Shown in pieces: positions 11,901 through 23,959 of a stretch of DNA of 64,000 nt. The notes under the pieces are model-generated. The model was not told the origin of the DNA. It worked only from the letters and a program-made list of their open reading frames with translations, and did no database searches. The stretch comes from Epiperipatus broadwayi (taxonomy: Eukaryota; Onychophora; Udeonychophora; Euonychophora; Peripatidae). The position numbers were made by a program, and so were the translations under genes. Within the stretch, counting starts at the first letter, position 1; each line of letters begins with the position of its first letter. The stretch spans positions 1,099,501 through 1,163,500 of the forward strand of contig JAQFVV010006428.1 of NCBI GenBank assembly GCA_028023455.1, given 5' to 3'.

Positions 11901-12429
11901 AGTCAAATTTCCATCTTTTAATTACATGCTCAGTAATTGATTCTATTTTTTTTTGTTTAAATACTCAAGATTAAAAGAGCCATGTTGGGGAAAGTTTTAG
12001 TAGACCAGCAGTACTTAATTATAATTTTTGTTCAAGGCAGAACAATTACCAATGAGTCATGTAGGAATTGGATTAAATACTTGCATTTCAGTTAGAAAAA
12101 CAATGTATGTAATTTAAACAATCTAGTTTAGAGATTTTTCCTACTTATCAAAGATATGGAAGAGATCTGCAAATACAGTTTTAAAGTGATGTGTTTCTCG
12201 CAGCTTTATTAGATTGGTATGCCTGATGAATTACACATTATAGCAGAAAAAATATAGTAGTCATAGAAACCATAGTGGTAAAGCAGAAGGATATTACTAA
12301 ATATGAGTATTGCATTTTTTTCTTAATATATGTACCAGGGAGTGCATATTTACTTCATTAAATTTTTTTAGAAATAGAGGCAGAACTGCTGATTGAGAAG
12401 TTGTCAAGATTCAAGTTCAATATAGAAGG
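11511..12429. other. Intergenic AT-rich sequence
   Basis: No gene recognised. It includes a (TG)n(AG)n microsatellite at 11866-11901. Confidence 0.5.
11866..11901. repeat. Compound (GT)n(GA)n microsatellite
   Basis: About 15 bp of GT dinucleotides run directly into about 20 bp of GA dinucleotides. Confidence 0.9.
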
Positions 12430-12900
12430 TTCACCCTGGGTTCCCCTCTTTTCTTCCAAAGTGTAAGCTTGTGGTTAAGACTTGTAGAGGTCCCTACCTT
12501 CTCATTTTCAAGCGCACACTCTTGAGATTTATTGCCTTAGTAAATATTACTTATGTGGTCAGTGTGCATTAAATAAATTTATAATTACAACTTTAAATTA
12601 CCGTAAGACATTTCTAACTATAAGATCGTTCCATTGACTCATTATAAATTGAAAGATTTCATGAGTACTAATTGGTAACAGGAATTGTGGACTTAATCAA
12701 TGAAGTATTGAATAGCTTTACGCTCTCAGATATAACTGCTTCAGGTTCACCTATTTATATAGAAGGTAGGTTGAAGTAAAGGTTTCCCCTGAGTTCCCCT
12801 CTTTTCTTCCAAAGCATAAGCTTGTGATTAAGACCTGTAGAGGTCCCTACCTTCACATTTTCAAGCGCACACTCTTGAGGTTTATTGCCTTAATAAATAT
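12430..12900 (+). repeat. Direct duplication of a ~119-bp block
   Basis: The block at 12430-12548 is repeated at 12782-12900. Both copies contain GTTCCCCTCTTTTCTTCCAA, TAGAGGTCCCTACCTTC and TTCAAGCGCACACTCTTGAG, with only a few differences, and a TATAGAAGG string precedes both. The spacing is about 352 bp. The blocks are richer in GC than their surroundings. They lie upstream of the LINE trace starting near 13.7 kb and could be its 5' region, but this is not established. Confidence 0.65.
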
Positions 12901-13699
12901 AATTTTTCTTACAGAAACTCATATCTGAAAAGTTTAATAGTTGCAGATGGAGGAATGTTTTGGAAGGATATATCAATAAATGAAAGGAGAATGCATGAAA
13001 TCAGCTTTGACGTAAATTTTAACGGAGGACTTTCTTCGAATTACATTTTAGCATAAATAAAAGGCTAGTGGTTTTAAAACATCTTACATAAAGATACCAA
13101 TACTCATTATATTAATGACTATGCTCCAAAAAGAGAAAAAGAAACATCTTTTTTTAAATTTTCTTGGACAAAATAATTGCAGCAATGCCATTAAAAGAGT
13201 GAATTTTTATTTGTGTAAATCCACAGAGTGATAAAAATAGCAATCATTGGACATATAACAATTGCATTTAATATATTTCATAGTAGTTAAGTAACAGAAT
13301 GCAAAAGAAATTTATATTATGAAAGCACTTACAATTATACATTGTTGGATGGATTATATCTTAATAGCTTAAATACTAAAATGATCACTATTATAAAAAT
13401 AGTTCTTATTCCAATCATATTCACAATATCATTGGTGTTTGTGGTTTTGAGTTATCTATGTGTTAAATTTTAATAGCTATTAATTATTACATATAATAAT
13501 TTGGAAATTGAAAATTGATATGTAACTAATGCATTAAATTCTTTTAAGCATTGCATTATGGTTAGAAGTAAATCTATTATTGTTTTCACTTTGATTGCAA
13601 AAGCACGTTACATTTTCTGCTGTACAGAATTATAAACTAAATGTAGGTATTCATCATAATTATAGAGATTTAAAGAGATTACGTTTTAGGAAAAACAAG

Positions 13700-15070
13700 A
13701 AGACTTAAAATAATTGGTGGGTTAAAAATGCAATGAAGAACAAAACATTCACAGATCAGGGGGCACTTTACGTTTTACTTATGAAAGCAACATATGTACC
13801 TAAGAAATATATCAAAATTCGATTAAACACAGAAGTCAATCTTATATGATGTCAATGATATTTTGAAGCAGTATGAAAACTATTTTGATAATCTTTTCAA
13901 CAGCGATACCAGAATTGTTATAATTTTTATTATCTAATAATGATCTTTTTTACAAAAATATTCGGTTTAGCTATGTCAGAACAGGTCTTTTTACATTTAA
14001 AAGTGGAAAAGATACCAGTTCTATTGTATAGAAACAGTTGTATATTGAATTTAAGAATAATTTTATAGTTTCAATGTTTTTAAAAATAAATGGAGTAGAC
14101 AAAATTATAGTAATTATTGTGGAATAAAATTATCTAGTGCAGCAAAAGCACTTTCAAGGATTTTATTGAATTGATTGATATAATAGTTTATTCTTCAGGT
14201 TTATTTATATCATACAATTTCTACTTGATAGAATGAGATGTTATTATTACAGATGGGTATTCTGAGGCATTTGAAATGAAAACTAGTGTACTGCCTTCAA
14301 TATGGTTTTGTATTTTTCGGGCAACTGTGTTTTCTAAAAATATATAACTGAATTGTTTTAGTGCTCAGGGTTTGATAAGGATTTTGAGCAATAGAAAAAC
14401 CAAAAACAAAAGTAATATGAGCACCTAACCATCCAGTATCTGATACTCTACTGATGCATTAAACTATGCATGAACTATTTATAAGTGTCTCAATAAACCA
14501 GGAATCAATATATCTTACAACTTTGATGGATGAATTGATTAAAAGTGAAAACTAAAACTCCATTGTATTGAATTCTGAATTTTTTGTATGCTGATGATAG
14601 TACTGTTTTGCAAGGTCAAGTTCGATCTACCGAAAATTCCTAATGATTGAATGCAAAATACAAAAACTTTGTTTAATAATTAATGTTAACAAATGCTCAG
14701 GTTCTTTATTAGTCAGTAATACAAAAAAAACATTTAGCAGTTTAATTTGGATAGTTATCAACATGAGATTGTAAACCATTTTAAATATCTTTGATAGTTT
14801 TATAATTAGAAAATTGGATTTAGATGTTAAGCTACAATAAATATCCCCATGTGCTGCTGATTCTAACAAGTTAAAAGTTAGGGTTTTTCTTCAGAGAACA
14901 TTAACAATTTCCACAACATTTGATGAATATAGAACTATTTTACCAAATTTATTTCATGGAAATAAGCTATGGACATCTATAAACACAATGCAAAAAATTG
15001 AAAAGTTTCAATTGCAAGATCTTGAAACCACTCAATATGTTAATACCTCTACAAAAGCTTTTCCATAAAT
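13700..15070 (+). pseudogene. Non-LTR retrotransposon (LINE) endonuclease/RT polyprotein fragment, decayed
   Basis: Fragmentary matches to a LINE reverse transcriptase appear in order on the + strand. N-W-W-V-K-N-A lies at about 13710 (the WW linker block before the RT), Y-F-D-N-L-F-N-S-D near 13880, and N-Y-C-G-I-K-L-S-S-A near 14115 (the NYRGI.L.S motif). Y-A-D-D-S-T-V-L-Q is at about 14587 (catalytic YADD). A short F-K-Y-L-like trace and an R-V-F-L-Q-R...L-F-H-G-N-K-L-W block (LLYG.E.W motif region) lie at 14880-14990. Numerous stops and frameshifts make it dead. The endonuclease domain upstream (13.0-13.6 kb) is not convincingly readable. It is of the general LINE type common in invertebrates; the clade is unresolved. 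Confidence 0.7.
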
Positions 15071-15084
15071 GCTGGAATCTCTAT

Positions 15085-16310
15085 CTAAAATTATTCCTAC
15101 CCCCAAACTGATTACAAGCTGATGGCTCTCTTTAGTGAGGCACTAAGATATTCAGACACTAGATATAAAATACCAACTAAGTACAGCATTTATTTAATAC
15201 TTAACTATTAAATAGAAAATCTGAAATTTTCAAACATTTATACATCTTCAAATCCAGCTATCTAACTTAAATAGTCATACGAGACTAAACTAAATTCAGA
15301 TACATCATATATTAAAAGATTAACAATATAACATCAACAAAGCCTCAAAATCAAAACTATAACAGTAAGAAAATCAAGTCATATATCACATGACTTAACT
15401 TATTAAGCTTATACTACAAATGTAATATGATAAGCATGTTAATAGCTCTAAACAAGCTTTTCCAATAAATGCTGGAAGAGAAAGCATTTAAAATCTACAT
15501 CTATAATTATCCCTACTATCCAAACTTATATTGATCCAGATTTACTGATAAATGCTGGAAAAGAAAGAATTTAAAATTGCTATCTACATTTATCCCTTTT
15601 AAAGGTAGATAGCTCATTTTGAATACATATAGATATCTGAAAATTTCAGATTTTTTACTTAATAGTTAAGTATTATATAAATGCTGTGCTTGAGTTGGTA
15701 TTTTAGATCTAGGGTCTAAATATCTTAATGCCTCATTGAAGAGAGGCATCAGCTCAAAATCAGTTTGGGGATGAAGATAATTCTAGATCGATATTTAAAA
15801 TGCTTTCTCTTCTAGCATTTATTGGAAAAACTTGTTTATAGCTGTTAGCATGCCCATTATATTACATTTGTAGTACAAGCTTATTTAATAGAGTCATGTG
15901 ATGTTTGACTTGATTTTCTTACTATTATAGTTTTGCTTTTGAGGCAGGATTTGGTGATGTTATATTGCTAATGCTATTAATGTATGGTGTATCTGAATTT
16001 AATTCAGCCCCATATGTCTATTTAAGTGATGTCTGAAAATTTCAGATTTTCTACTTAATACTTAAAATATTAGATAAATGATACACTTGAGTGGGTATTT
16101 TAGATCTAGTGTCTGAATATCCTAGCACTTCACTAAAGATAGTCATCAGCTTGAAACTGGTTTGGAGATAGGGATAATTCTAGATAAAGATTTTAAATGC
16201 TTTCTCGTCCAGCATCAGAAAAACTTGTTTAGAGCTATTACTACACTCATTATATTACATTTGTAGTACTAGCATGTTTATTCACATGAAGTATGACTTG
16301 ATTTTCTTTC
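15085..16310. mobile_element. Cluster of family-2 hammerhead (PLE-LTR-like) repeats in both orientations
   Basis: At least three partial copies of one repeat occur. One runs on the minus strand from about 15085 to 15560, and two run on the + strand at about 15600-16010 and 16025-16310. Landmarks are ATAAATGCTGGAAGAGAAAG, a block around CTCTTCAGTGAG, AAATACCAACT, and TCACATGACTT near the ends. Minus- and plus-strand copies face each other, giving a long imperfect palindrome. The hammerhead cores here have lost a key base: CUAAAGA at about 15125 (complement) and 16131, UUGAAGA at about 15738. Better preserved copies are at 61.3-61.6 kb. Confidence 0.6.
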
Positions 16311-16330
16311 TCTCTCTATATATATATATA

Positions 16331-16795
16331 TGTTAATTTTAATATTTTCATGGATAAATGATGATTTCTTATTATTTTCAGGATATTCTGTATAGTAAAA
16401 TAGCTGATGTTTAGGTACAATAACAAATACCTTCCTCAGAGCATTCTCTTTCTCAAATCATAGGAATGCATGTAAGATTCAAAATCATTTTTATCTTTTT
16501 GTTTCTCCTCATACTTAAATTCTATTGGTTAAGAAGTTTTAAAATTTATTTAGATTAACATTTGGAAGAAGCTATTGAAAGACAAAATAAATTTTAAAAC
16601 TTCTCAACCAATAGAATTTAAGTATGAGGAGAAACAAAAAGATAAAAATGATTTTAAATCTTGCATGCATTCCTATGATTTGAGAAAGAGAATGCTCTGA
16701 GGAAGGGACTTGTTATTGTACCAAAACATCAGCTATTTAACTGTTTTACTACATGAAATATTCGGAAAATAATAATAATAGGAAATCATTTATAT
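16331..16795. mobile_element. Penelope-like element 3' ends in inverted (foldback) arrangement
   Basis: Two arms of about 200 bp form an inverted repeat. The left runs from TTAATTTTAATATTTTCATG, and the right ends near 16795 after CATCAGCTATTTAACTG. Shared arm landmarks are ACAATAACAA, AGAGCATTCTCTTTCTCAAA, and TTGGTTAAGAAGTTTTAAAA with their complements. The same arm sequence forms both ends of the PLE pair at 21890-23716, where it follows the GIY-YIG coding end. This unit is therefore two PLE 3' ends joined with only a short centre (about 16540-16585). Confidence 0.75.
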
Positions 16796-19194
16796 ATATA
16801 TCAGTTAATTTCAAAATGTTGACAGTACATACATAATATCTAATATTGCAGGGCAATTAAAAACATTAAACAATGGACAAACAAGAAGTTTATAGAAATA
16901 AAAATAATATTTATATCTTTTGGAATGAAAAAGAATCTGAATATAAAATATACACAAGTGGGCACAAAAATAAAAAACACTTGAATTAAAAAAATGTTAT
17001 CAAATCGGAAATTCAAAGTGACTATACTACATTATTGAATGAAAATATTTAGTGATTGATTTTTTTCTCTGCTGTAATATGTATGTTTTATTTATAACAA
17101 ATGAAACATCCAAGGCAATATGTGTATTTCATACTTTCTATATTATTTTATATTAACGATTTAAGATTAAAATTAATTGGTTTTCTTTTCAAACATTGTT
17201 CCAATTAAGACTTAAATACACTAAATCTTAATCTACTGAACATTAATTAGTCTTGTATATAAATTCCATTATATTTTAGTTGTCATTATATGACTATGAA
17301 TATACAAATATTTTCTGTGCATTATAAGTCCATATTATTAGAGGAGAAAGATAGAAAAGGATAAACACTGCATATTATTTCTGGAGTATATTTTTTCCTA
17401 TACCTCTCACATAAGGTAAGAATTGGTTTCTGTTTGCTTTTAACACTTTATGAAGGGTTGAAATCATAAACATATGTTTTAAGACATGAAAAAAAAGTAT
17501 GGTCCCCAAGATCCTCATTTCATGTTGAACCAGCTATCATCAGTTGGCCCATATTTGTATATTTACGCATATCTTTATCAATGTTCAGTATAATCTCTAG
17601 TCTAATTAATGACTATAACAATTATGAATAGTATTCTAGTACTTAAGATCCTATAAAACCAACAAAATATTTTTTTATGGAAAATAAAGTCAAATATTTA
17701 AAGTAAAAGATAAGCTGATGCCAAATCTTTTTATATTCTTTTTTGGTCAATCTTTTTTAATCAAATAAATAGCATTCATACATTCAACATATACAATATT
17801 CAGAAAATTTAAATGACCTGGATGGATTTTCATAATTCTACATTTTAAGAATATATTTTTTAATAAGATTTATTAGTTATTTGTTAAGTGCGATATTATA
17901 TTGATATGGCATTGGAATAAAAAAAAAATAATAATTCTGAATTTTTATTTATATTTAGGTTTTATCTACTGATAGCAAAGCCCTTCAAAACAAGGACAAG
18001 ATACTATCCTCTAGATTTTTATTTATTAATACATGGAGCCTACTAGTATGGCCCACAGACTCTACATGAATATTGGATCCTGATATATCCACATTGTAGT
18101 GTATTGTAAATGAAGTAGTCTATGATGCAACATGCCGGATTCTACTTGAGAGGCATTGATTTCACACTACATGTATCCCAGCTAATAAGTTAGCATTATT
18201 GGGCCAACCTCAAAAGGGGTGGTCAATACCAGCAAAATAGAATGTATTTACTCATATATCAACCTGCTAGTGCAAAGAATGGCTCTGGCACACATCTACC
18301 AGACCAATGCCAGCAATGGATGAGCCAACATTAACAAAGTGTATTTATTACTCATCTGTACAATTTAATTATGTCAATAAATATATTTTTAAAATAACAA
18401 TCATTAATTGTTTAAATGATTATGCCACTTATTTTATTTTCCTCTGATACAAACACATTGGTTGAATAATTTTAAGACAGAACTTATATCGCTCAGATTG
18501 TTACATGTTTTGATTATAGACAACTCGTTTAAGTTACTATATAAATAGCTTCATTCACGGATTAAAATAAATCCTGGAGTGACCATAAATTTTCAGTAGT
18601 TCGTAAACAGAAATTAGGAAAATCACCTTATTAGCTTTTATAGTTGCTAAATAGGTTATATGTTCGAACTCAGTATTACGGGTGGCTTCGCTACCTCGAT
18701 GGTGCTGCTGTTCTGTATGGTGGTCGAATTCTGCACTATGTTTACAAGTCACACATTTTCTGACTGTTACAATGTATGTGTGTATGCATGTATTAGAATG
18801 GTAATTAGACAATATAACATGAACTGGAGTTGGACTTAATGATGTTATGGTTTAATCATTGCCTCCAAGTAGTCTCACAACACATAAAAACCGTTCAACT
18901 AATACACCTATTATTTTACAACTTTACAGTCATGAAAGGAAATATGGGTTCAGTGATGATGTGCAAAAAGACAATCGACCGAAAACGAGGCATGATTTCT
19001 CACACAAAATGAATATATAATAAATCTACGATCTATCAGTATTCAAATTTGCAAAAATATGTGTCTCATGAATTAATAACAGAATAATCATGATTATGAC
19101 ACACATCGAAAGTATACTTGGTCTACTTAATTTCATTTAACATATTTATTCTCTATTACAGTGTTTTCGTAATATATATATTTAGTAAATAGTC
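16796..19194. other. Intergenic sequence, no gene recognised
   Basis: Mostly AT-rich. A less AT-rich patch at about 18000-18330 and a CpG-bearing patch at about 18550-18780 stand out but match nothing I recognise. Short frames in both directions at 18555-19012 have no supporting context. Confidence 0.4.
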
Positions 19195-19435
19195 AAAATA
19201 AAAGTCATAGATCATTTCATAGATCACATGACCCTATCTCTTAAGCTTGTAAGTTATAAACAGTGAGGATTGCCAATTCCTCTACAAGCTTTATGATAAA
19301 TGCTTAGCCAGAGCCAGCACTTAAAATATCTCTGTCAGGAACCCCTCCCCAAACCCCTGACCATGGTTTCGTGCTTTGGCACTTCTCAGAGAGGTGTCAG
19401 GGTAGGTTAGTGTTTGTTGAATTTGCAGTGTTTAA
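19195..19435 (-). mobile_element. Family-4 hammerhead PLE-LTR-like repeat fragment
   Basis: A GC-richer island with TCACATGACC and AAGCTTTATGATAAATGCTT landmarks shared with the family-2 repeats, plus its own CCCCTCCCCAAACCCCTGAC block. It carries a near-complete hammerhead on the minus strand (19345-19400). Confidence 0.6.
19345..19400 (-). ncRNA. Hammerhead ribozyme, family 4, one core substitution
   Basis: On the minus strand: CCUCU (stem I), CUGAGAA (expected CUGANGA; the invariant G8 position is A), a perfect stem II GUGC-CAAA-GCAC, and GAAA (complement of 19367-19370). Then comes a perfect stem III palindrome ACCA/UGGU (19360-19367), cleavage C, then AGGGG, which pairs with CCUCU. The helices are well preserved, but the single core change should abolish or weaken cleavage. 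Confidence 0.6.
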
Positions 19436-21175
19436 ATTTACAACTATTTAAAGAATTGCTTGATAAGAAGTAATTTATATATATAAAGCTATTATCCCAT
19501 TTTTATTCCAAATACAATTCCTTTTTTGTCCTTATGATTATTTTTAATTTCATTTAGTTTTTGTATTACTTAAACGTCATTGTTTGGTCTACTAACCATA
19601 ATAATGCTGTATTTGTTAGTTTCCCATCACATATATTTCAAGAGATTATACACTACTTCATATATTTATTTTTTATTTATCATTTACTCTATGTCATCTT
19701 ATGTAGAAAATAATCTTAACTTCATATCTGACATATATATATATATATTGAAAAAAATAAATGTTGGAGAATGTAAGTAAAATTTAAATTAATTATTATA
19801 CATTACACACTTTTTTAAAAATGATTATAATAATTTTTGTTTTGTAAACATTTGTTAAAATGCAATTGTTCTTACTTTAAATCAAAACATTTTGTTTAAT
19901 GAGTATCAAAGGACTTTACATTAATAAAAAATTAGCATTTAATATTTTTTTATATATTTCTTTCCATAGCTGTTGCTTCCTTCACCACTCTATTCCAGTC
20001 TTTGAGAAATCAAAACATTCAATTTGCATGTATTAACCTTTATTAAGAGTTTTGCTTACATTTTTTTATTATTGTTAAAATTCATATATATATATTTGTT
20101 CTAATATTTTAATTTTAAAAAAAATTGTAAAGATGTTATAATAATAAAAAAACACGAGGAATTCAAAGTCTGCTAAACTCCACAGTGATGAGCATTAATT
20201 ATCTTCTTGAATTGCGATATTCTTTTGAGATGAGACAATTTACTAAAAATATGATTTTTTGGAAAGTTTTATGATTATTTATGCACAATAATTGCATGAT
20301 AATTATTACAAATCAAGAATAATATTACATATTTATTTTCTACAGAAATGTTTTACTTTTTAATATAAAAGCTTTTTTTTTCTGAGTAACATGGAGGGAA
20401 TTATGATCTGTTAGTACTCTGTTAATACACGTTTCACTCACTGTCTGATAGAAAATATATCAATATCATAAAAATTACTAAAATAATTTAAACTTTTAAA
20501 ACATAAGATTTACCAGATATTGGTAATTATTTATTTATATTTTAAATATATATGTCAAACAAAGAAGATATTCATTTTGTAAAATCAATCTGCTATTCCC
20601 AAAAGTTGAATGGAGGTGCTTTGTTTTGATTCAAATTTAATTTTTAAAACAATTACAAAAGTCAAATGTCTTTTTTAGAATTTATTTAAATTCCAAACAA
20701 AAATATCTATGAAATGAAGTAAAATTTATTATATTCTGATATATAATAATGGTTTAATACTAAAATAAAGTTTGAAAATTTACAGCAAATGACAACAAAA
20801 AAAACTGTCTAAATTCTAGCAATCTGCAAAATAAATAGAAATGAAGACACCAAAGGGGGGGAAATGCACTTCTATTCTTTTTAGAAGACTATTATATCTA
20901 TAAAGTAGATGTAAATGTATGATTGCACTGGCACAAACTACCATTTACTGAGTACCACATATATTCTAAAACATATAATTTTGAAATTTATATGATCATT
21001 GTTCTTGTTAATCATACAAATATTGATTTTAAGTTATAATCCATATAAAAATACATTGCATGTTTTATCATAAATTTGTTATAACAGATTTAATGGAGTA
21101 ATAGTATATCACTATTTCACATTGTATGATGTGAGTTCAAATTTGGTCCAGGCAAAAATGAAATATTTGTCTGAT
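19436..21175. other. Intergenic AT-rich sequence
   Basis: No gene, RNA or classifiable repeat found. Simple AT runs and poly-A/T tracts only. Confidence 0.5.
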
Positions 21176-21887
21176 TATAATCAGGTTTCAGAATTTAGGG
21201 TTTAAATAGTCAGTGCATAAACAACTTAGTTAACTTTCAACATATTGTTTAGTAAATAAACATTTACTTATAGCTCAAATCTTGAAACCAAACAATTGGA
21301 ATTTTTGTTAAAAAAATACATTGTTCGTTCTTTTTCTCTCTGATGAGCTGCTGGAAAGATATTGGTCTGTAATGAGCTATTTAAAGTCATTTTATTCTTT
21401 TGCCTTCTATTTTTTCTCTCTCCCTGTCTCCATCCTACTCTTTATCTTTTTTATTATATATAAAGAGAGAAAGAAAGCAGGATGGAGATAGAGAGAGAGA
21501 GAGAGAAAGAAATAGAAGGCAAAAAAATAAAATGATTTTAAATAGCTCATTACAGAGCAATGTCTTAGAATAAAGAGAAAGAGAGTAGGATGGAGATAGG
21601 GAGGGAGAAAAAGAAATGGAAGGCAAAAAAATAAAGTGACTTTAAATAGCTCATTACAGAGCAATGTCTTTCCAGCAGCTCATCAGAGAGAAAAAGAAAG
21701 AACAATGTATTTTTCAATACACATTCCAATTGCTTTGTTTCAGGACATGAGATATTAATCTCATTTGTTTTATTTACAATCAAAATATAAGTAGACATTC
21801 ATTTACTAAACAATAAGTTGATAGTTCACTAAGTTGTTTATTCACTGACTATTTAAACCCTAAATTCTAAAACCTGATTATAATATA
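21176..21887. repeat. ~710-bp imperfect palindrome with purine/pyrimidine core
   Basis: Arms of roughly 330 bp mirror each other. ATCAGGTTTCAGAATTTAGG near 21181 pairs with its complement ending near 21880. ACATTGTTCGTTCTTTTTCT near 21322 pairs with the complement ending about 21710. The centre contains GA-rich and CT-rich runs (21405-21620), including a third copy of one arm segment (21520-21560). The right arm abuts the PLE pair that starts at about 21890. No coding function was seen; frames read through the GA/CT runs are low complexity. Confidence 0.75.
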
Positions 21888-22049
21888 TTAATTTTAATAT
21901 TTTCATGGATAAATGGTGAATTCGTAGTATGAAGTATTTTACTCAGAGCTTCTTCTATGTCAAATAATAAGAATGTGTGTTGTGAGATTTAAAATCGTTA
22001 TTTTTAAACTTTATTTTCTCCTCATTCTCAAATTCAATTGGTTGAAAAG

Positions 22050-22990
22050 TTTAAAAAAATATTTTATCCTTCAATAGCATATTGTTAATGTTCCTTAATT
22101 CACATTTTTCATTTATGCTCTTAGAACTTTCAAACATCTTTACAGATTCCCTTAGCAATCTCTTGTCATATCATTCAATTTTTGCCAGATTATGTGTTTT
22201 ATTAAAATTGATGTCATGGTTAGTTAATTTAATGTGAGAATAAATGGCTAATGAATTACATTTTACTCTAACTACCAAAATGTGTGCTTCTTTTTTTATG
22301 TTTATTATGTGATTGGTCTCTCCAATATATGAATGTAAAGAAACTTCACATTGAATTGTCTTTTAAATGTATTAATTTTAAAAAACGTCACATGGAATTT
22401 TATATACAAAATGACACTCCAAAGGAATTTTATCCTTAAGGCATGGTAATATTTTATTAACTTTTTAAAATGTAGTATAAATTGTGTGGATATTATTTTT
22501 TCTTTAAATCATTACCAATTTTATCAGTTACTCTCTTTATATATGTCAGAACAGTCTTAATTTTTGAAGTATTAAAACTTATATAAAAAAGATATATTAA
22601 TAATCCTGTCGTCAAAACCATTATGAAGAAGCATTTTTTTAGTGGCATAGATACCTTGATGAAAATGGCTATCATTTGAAAGTTTCTTAATTCTATCTAA
22701 CTAACAATATCTTTGCCACTGAAAATAATTGTGCTGGATAGTGATGAGATGAAAAATGTAGATATCTCTCAGTGTGAGATTGCTTTCTATGTACACCATG
22801 GGATGAATAAACATCCTTCTTTCTTTCTATTAAAACACCTATGAATGAAAGTTGGTTATTACTTTCTACTTGCATAATAAATTTGATATCGATATAAAAA
22901 GAATTTAAGAAAATTAAAAAATCATCAGGTACATGCTTACGATGAGGCCAAATAGCAAAGATATCATCAACACACCTCAGCTATACAGAT
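22050..22990 (-). pseudogene. Penelope-like element RT/GIY-YIG polyprotein, 5'-truncated
   Basis: Minus-strand reading begins near 22985 with V-D-D-I-F-A-I-W-P-H (the catalytic aspartates of the RT palm). F-I-G-V-L-I-E-R-K follows (cognate of FLDVLI), then S-H-T-E-R-Y-L-H-F-S-S-H-H-Y-P-A-Q, the diagnostic HTDRYL..SNHHPAQ block of PLEs (coded within 22693-22875). Further downstream come decayed cysteine- and GIY-YIG-like segments ending near 22.05 kb. There are several stops after 22690, so it is inactive. Confidence 0.85.
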
Positions 22991-23199
22991 AGTTTTTTTA
23001 ATTGCTGATATCAAAAATTATCTTTTCCATGTTCTCCATAAATATAGAAACCAATGCTGGAAAAATTAGTCAATTCATAGCTAAACCTAATGTTTGTTTA
23101 TATATCTAACCATTAAAATCAAAAAAAATGTATCTAATAAGCAGTATTCAATCAAAGTCATACCTATTTATACTACATTTAAAAAAATTAAAGGAGTAT

Positions 23200-23586
23200 T
23201 TCTATTCCCTAAAGATAAAATTTCTTTGCAGTCTCATAGTGTATATAAAATTCCATGTTGAGTATGTTTACATTCATACATTGGACAGACCAATTGGAGA
23301 ATAAACATAAAAAGGGAAAGGCATATTTTGACAATTAAAGAAAAGTATAATTCATCAGTCATTTATTCATACATTAAATTAACTTTCCATGACATTAATT
23401 TTAATAAAATATATTCTAGAAAAAATTGAACAATATCGCCACCGACTGCTAAGGGAAGTTATAGAGATTTTTAAAAGGCTTAAAAGCATAAATGAAAAAA
23501 GTGAATTAAAGAAAATTAACAATATTTGGAAAAAACTATTGGAGGATAAAATGTTTTTTAAAAACTTTTTAACCAATAGAATTTAA
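23200..23586 (+). pseudogene. Penelope-like element C-terminal GIY-YIG endonuclease region
   Basis: In the plus frame, V-Y-K-I-P-C is followed by Y-I-G-Q-T-N-W-R-I-N-I (the YIGQT core of GIY-YIG endonucleases in PLEs). Then come K-R-E-R-H-I-L and the C-terminal pattern I-L-E-K-I-E-Q-Y-R-H-R-L-L-R-E-V-I-E-I-F (in the frame 23389-23586), which matches the 'Y..R..REAIEI' end of PLE proteins. Frame changes separate the parts. It lacks the RT. Confidence 0.85.
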
Positions 23587-23959
23587 GAATGAGAAGAAAA
23601 TAACAAAGATAAAAAATAGATTTTAAATATCATATACATTCTGGTGATTTGAGAAAAAAGAAGCTCTGACAAAAGCACTTGTTATTGTACTGACAAGTCA
23701 GCTATTTATAAATACAAAGAAAAATATACAAAAACTAACTAAAGGAAATACAAACAAAAAATATGAACAAAATTACTTCTATGAACATTGCCATCTTACT
23801 GTACTATTTTCTGATGAAAATTAGTAATCTGTTTGAAATATAAAAAAGTAAGTTTTATATACAAATAATTATGTTTGTGTTTTATTTATTGTGTACATAT
23901 ACTAAATAGTTAACACCCCAACACTGATTTATTGAGTTTATATATATATATATTTCCAT

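Larger units (their letters stand above)
21890..23716. mobile_element. Head-to-head pair of Penelope-like element copies with inverted 3' ends
   Basis: A minus-strand PLE (about 22050-22990) and a plus-strand PLE 3' part (about 23200-23590) diverge from a centre near 23.1 kb. Both run outward into the same ~170-bp 3' end sequence (21890-22075 and about 23550-23716), also present in the 16331-16795 foldback. Inverted duplication is typical of PLE insertion products. The outer limits are approximate. Confidence 0.75.

Noticed and set aside
18555-19012. Opposite-strand frames (85 and 60 codons) in a CpG-bearing patch
   Set aside because: No domain, signal peptide or splice context recognised; length is compatible with chance in this patch.
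21340-21380. CTGATGAGCTGCTGGAAAG as a hammerhead core in the palindrome arm
   Set aside because: The boxes are present but too close to allow a stem II, and no UH-stem I arrangement follows.
21407-21798. Several overlapping minus-strand frames rich in Ser, Leu and Phe
   Set aside because: They are translations of CT/GA-rich palindrome arms; overlapping frames share the same low-complexity bias.
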